A DNA stretch of 17,732 nt from Methylotenera sp. (GTDB lineage Bacteria; Pseudomonadota; Gammaproteobacteria; Burkholderiales; Methylophilaceae): assembly GCA_027310735.1 (NCBI GenBank), contig DAIDAH010000025.1:1-17732 (forward strand), in the 5' to 3' direction. A program made the translations under genes and the position numbers. Under the pieces are notes generated by a model. The model was not told where the DNA came from. It ran no database searches and saw nothing but the letters and a program-made list of their open reading frames with translations. This document shows, piece by piece, positions 15,487 through 17,732 of this stretch (its first letter is position 1; each line of letters starts with the position of its first letter).

Positions 15487-15540
15487 AACAGTTAATCGAC
15501 TGTTATTTATTAACCTACTTAACCAATACTTAAGTATCGG
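15487..15540. other. Inverted repeats upstream of tolC
   Basis: Two dyads occur. AACAGT/ACTGTT (15487-15504) has a six-base spacer. ATACTTAAGTAT (15526-15537) is a perfect 12-base palindrome extended by outer CC/GG (15523-15540) with one mismatch. Neither is followed by a T-run, so regulator binding is more likely than termination. No intrinsic terminator for the CDF gene was seen in 15360-15578, so readthrough into tolC is possible. Confidence 0.35.
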
Positions 15541-15578
15541 GGACATCATTGCTTTAACACAATGTACCCTTATCCAAC

Positions 15579-16523
15579 TTATTTGCCAGACCACTTACTT
15601 TGCTCATACTCATGAGTATGCTCACAGCCATGATGTGTAAAGCTGGACTCGATTTGAATTGTAGGGTGCACGATTTCAAATCGATGATGCAACTCCTCTG
15701 CAACATCATCAAGAAACGCATCTCCCAATGCGCCATCAGGCATCACTAGGTGCGCGGTCAAGGCAACCTGCGAAGTACCCATAGCCCAAATGTGTAAATC
15801 ATGCACACTTTCAACACCTGGTAATGACTCCAGAAAGCTGGCTACAGCAGGCAAATCGATCTCTTTGGGAACACCATCGAACAACAGATGCAACGATTCA
15901 TGAAACAAGCCCCACGTGCCAAGAACAATCACAACTGCAATCAGCAAACTGGCGACAGGGTCTAGCCAATTCCAACCAAACCACAGTGCGAGCCCACCTG
16001 CGACGACTACTCCAGCTGAGACCAAGGCATCAGCGGCCATATGCAGAAAGGCACCGCGAATATTGAGGTCATCTTTACTTCCATGCATAAATAGCAATGC
16101 CGTCGCACTATTCACCAATATGCCGACGCCTGCGACAGCCATTATGGTGATTCCACTTGCTGGCTCAGGCGCACTTAATCGCCCAATTGCCTCCCAGATT
16201 AAAGACCCCATCGCAACAAGCAATATTAAGGCATTGGCAAATGCAGCCAGAATAGTGGCTCGCTTCCAGCCATAAGTATGCCGCACATCTGGGCGCAATC
16301 TACCAGCCAATACGCCGCCCCAAGCCAGAATTAGTCCAACGACATCAGAAAGATTATGGCCTGCATCCGCCAGCAATGCCAGAGAATTTGCTTTCCAGCC
16401 ATAAAACGCTTCAATGGCAACAAACGCCACATTAAGCGCAATACCGATAGCAAATGCGCGGCTAAAATCTTTGGGAGCATGTGCATGAATGTGCCCATGT
16501 GCATGACTGTGTTCAATGCTCAT
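15579..16523 (-). CDS. Cation diffusion facilitator (CzcD/ZitB-like) zinc/cobalt exporter
   Basis: This 314-residue protein exports divalent cations from the cytoplasm in exchange for protons. A His-rich N-terminus (H5, H7, H9, H11, H13, H15) precedes six membrane helices. The transport site is H56/D60 in TM2 (LLADAGHNLSDV) and H161/D165 in TM5 (HMAADAL), the HD-HD pattern of zinc carriers. The C-terminal cytoplasmic domain (about 210-295) contains LPGVESVHDLHIWAMG, the conserved zinc-sensing fold. The tail adds HHGCEHTHEYE. A TAGGG site lies about seven bases upstream of the ATG. It follows the thioredoxin-like gene by 41 bases on the same strand, so it probably belongs to the same operon as the permease. 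Zinc is the likely main substrate, with cobalt or cadmium possible. Confidence 0.94.
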   Translation of the reverse strand: MSIEHSHAHGHIHAHAPKDFSRAFAIGIALNVAFVAIEAFYGWKANSLALLADAGHNLSDVVGLILAWGGVLAGRLRPDVRHTYGWKRATILAAFANALILLVAMGSLIWEAIGRLSAPEPASGITIMAVAGVGILVNSATALLFMHGSKDDLNIRGAFLHMAADALVSAGVVVAGGLALWFGWNWLDPVASLLIAVVIVLGTWGLFHESLHLLFDGVPKEIDLPAVASFLESLPGVESVHDLHIWAMGTSQVALTAHLVMPDGALGDAFLDDVAEELHHRFEIVHPTIQIESSFTHHGCEHTHEYEQSKWSGK

Positions 16524-16534
16524 TAATAAGCCCT

Positions 16535-16568
16535 AGTTAACAAACTATAGTTAAATATCATCAGTTAA
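16535..16568. repeat. Three AGTTAA repeats at an exact 14-base period
   Basis: AGTTAA begins at 16535, 16549 and 16563. The middle copy sits in the palindrome AACTATAGTT, and the last copy overlaps the stop of the thioredoxin-like gene. They fill the short gap before the CDF gene. Copies spaced by 14 bases are not helically phased (1.3 turns). Confidence 0.55.
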
Positions 16569-16798
16569 ATAAACCAGCTTTCAACTTTGCTTTTAGCTGG
16601 AATACCGCCAGCATGTACCACCTGACCATCAATGACTACCGCTGGGGTCGACATAATGTTGTAAGTCATGATTTTTTGAATGTCTTCGACTTTTTCCAAC
16701 GCAATCTCTACCCCTTTAGCGCTGGCAACTTCTTCTACAAGCTTAACTGTAGCTTTGCAATTTGCACAACCCGCACCTAACACTTTAATGTCTTTCAT
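16565..16798 (-). CDS. Thioredoxin-like small redox protein (MTH895 / redox-active disulfide type)
   Basis: This 77-residue protein has a glutaredoxin/thioredoxin-like fold with the active site C11-A-N-C14 in GAGCANCKATVKLVEE. A cis-proline region STPAVVIDGQVVHAGGIP (about 50-67) closes the fold. It is about the usual size for this single-domain family and has no signal peptide, so it is cytoplasmic. It starts ten bases after the permease gene, with a perfect AAGGAG (16805-16810) that overlaps the permease stop (TAAGGAG). Translation is therefore likely coupled. Such proteins commonly sit beside PF03773-type permeases and are suspected to reduce or deliver substrate or to reduce the permease cysteines; that role is not proven here. 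Confidence 0.9.
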   Translation of the reverse strand: MKDIKVLGAGCANCKATVKLVEEVASAKGVEIALEKVEDIQKIMTYNIMSTPAVVIDGQVVHAGGIPAKSKVESWFI

Positions 16799-16804
16799 AA
16801 CTTA

Positions 16805-16810
16805 CTCCTT
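16805..16810 (-). promoter_or_regulatory. Ribosome binding site overlapping the permease stop
   Basis: AAGGAG, six bases before the ATG of the thioredoxin-like gene, shares TAA with the stop codon of the permease. This arrangement supports translational coupling of the two. Confidence 0.75.
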
Positions 16811-17732
16811 ATAAAACCGCATTAAATACATAGCCAATCAGAATAATCCCAACAGCGACAATACCCATAAAAGTAGCTATCAGCCTAGGTTTGAGCACTT
16901 TGCGTAAAATTACCATTTCCGGCAATGATAACGCAATAACGCTCATCATGAAGGCAAGCACTGTACCCAGTGCTGCACCTTTTGCCAGTAGCGCTTCGAC
17001 AATAGGAATGATGCCTGCGGCATTGGTGTACATCGGCACTCCGATAAGCACAGATGCTGGCACTGCCCACCAGACATCTTTACCCATAAAACTGGCCATG
17101 AAGTCTTGAGGCACATAACCATGAATGCCTGCACCAATGGCAATACCCGCCAGAATATAAGGCCAGACCTTGCCAACAATTTCATGTACTGACGAGAATC
17201 CAGCCTGAAGGCGGTCGGAAAAAGTCAGGCCACCTGCATCAAAGCCAGCATCCACTTTAGGCATATTGCGCACCCAGTCTTCTAAATGCTCTTCCATCTT
17301 GAGTCGACCAATCACCCAACCGGAGAGTATCGCAATGGTTAAACCCATAGTTAGATATAAACCAGCCACTTTCCAGCCGAACATCGCAAACAGCAATGTC
17401 AGCGCAACTTCGTTAACCATCGGCGCTGAAATAAGAAATGAAAAGGTCACGCCCAGCGGCACGCCTGCCTGCACAAAACCAATGAACAATGGTACTGCCG
17501 AACAAGAGCAAAATGGCGTGACAATACCTAAACTGGCCGCCATACAATTGGCAACACCTTCACGTCGACCAGCTAGCAATGCACGGGTACGTTCAGGTGT
17601 AAAATAGGAGTTAACCATACCCATGACCATCACAACTGCCGTCAAGAGCATCAGCACTTTAGGTGTATCGTAAAAGAAAAACTGTAGCGCACTACCGAGT
17701 CGGCTTTCACGGGCTATGGGCAATAGCTGAAC
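16809..17732 (-). CDS. PF03773-type permease with CSC motif, 5' end cut by the window
   Basis: The reading frame is open through the last base of the window, giving at least 308 residues. A TTG at 17723 is a possible but weak start; the true start is probably outside. About eight hydrophobic helices are present. The family hallmark is the loop GIVTPFCSCSAVPLFIGFVQAG, repeated in a looser form near GVPMYTNAAGIIPIVEALL, as in this inverted-repeat permease family. A cytoplasmic linker (about residues 150-185 from the TTG) carries charged residues (MEEHLEDWVRNM). Members include the organoarsenical exporter ArsP, but most, including this subgroup, have no proven substrate. The thioredoxin-like gene and a CDF exporter follow on the same strand, suggesting a thiol-reactive metal or metalloid substrate (inference). 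Confidence 0.88.
   Translation of the reverse strand, partial: VQLLPIARESRLGSALQFFFYDTPKVLMLLTAVVMVMGMVNSYFTPERTRALLAGRREGVANCMAASLGIVTPFCSCSAVPLFIGFVQAGVPLGVTFSFLISAPMVNEVALTLLFAMFGWKVAGLYLTMGLTIAILSGWVIGRLKMEEHLEDWVRNMPKVDAGFDAGGLTFSDRLQAGFSSVHEIVGKVWPYILAGIAIGAGIHGYVPQDFMASFMGKDVWWAVPASVLIGVPMYTNAAGIIPIVEALLAKGAALGTVLAFMMSVIALSLPEMVILRKVLKPRLIATFMGIVAVGIILIGYVFNAVL

Noticed and set aside
15547..15564. Hairpin CATTG/CAATG as terminator of the CDF gene
   Set aside because: The stem is only five pairs with an eight-base loop and no U-tract on the minus strand.
17266..17607. 113-codon plus-strand ORF inside the CSC permease
   Set aside because: It is antisense to conserved transmembrane coding sequence, and its composition looks like a shadow frame.

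Overview
This window looks like ordinary chromosome of a Gram-negative proteobacterium. The best guess is a betaproteobacterium close to the Methylophilaceae (Methylotenera-like). The reasons are the style of the RimO, PgeF, RluD and BamD proteins, the divergent rluD/bamD pair with pgeF behind rluD, and the moderately AT-leaning codon use. The genus is an inference from remembered family traits and was not tested. No tRNA, rRNA, CRISPR array, insertion sequence or phage gene is visible. The sequence is densely coding, and no gene-free stretch exceeds 300 bases. The longest are 15360-15578, 10535-10673 and 6834-6975.

Layout. Positions 1-4295 (+) hold an inner-membrane-anchored periplasmic adaptor and a large RND pump of the CusA/CzcA class. 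The outer-membrane partner of this pair is presumably upstream of the window. A bidirectional terminator at 4295-4328 separates them from rimO (-). Next come a small two-helix membrane protein (+), whose 3' end overlaps the 3' end of a ZIP-type metal importer (-), and a YgiD-like extradiol dioxygenase (+). The block from 7793 to 10534 is conserved housekeeping: pgeF and rluD (-), divergent from bamD (+). From 15359 down to 10674 (-) lies a compact tolC-macA-macB operon in which the MacB ATPase and permease are separate genes joined by one-base TAATG overlaps. From the right edge down to 15579 (-) lie a CSC-motif permease (PF03773 type, running off the window), a tiny CxxC thioredoxin-like protein and a CDF zinc/cobalt exporter.

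How the genes fit together. Transition-metal and xenobiotic transport is the common theme: an HME-type RND pump, a ZIP importer, a CDF exporter, the CSC permease with its redox partner, and a MacAB-TolC tripartite exporter. BamD belongs to the machinery that assembles outer-membrane proteins, PgeF corrects peptidoglycan precursors, and RluD and RimO modify the ribosome.

I did not find a clear previously undescribed system. The best second-look items are the permease/thioredoxin/CDF cluster with its 14-base-period repeats, a 45-residue strongly acidic tail on RluD, an RND pump and adaptor with unusual signatures, an antisense gene overlap that carries a terminator inside a coding region, and a cluster of hairpins between bamD and macB.
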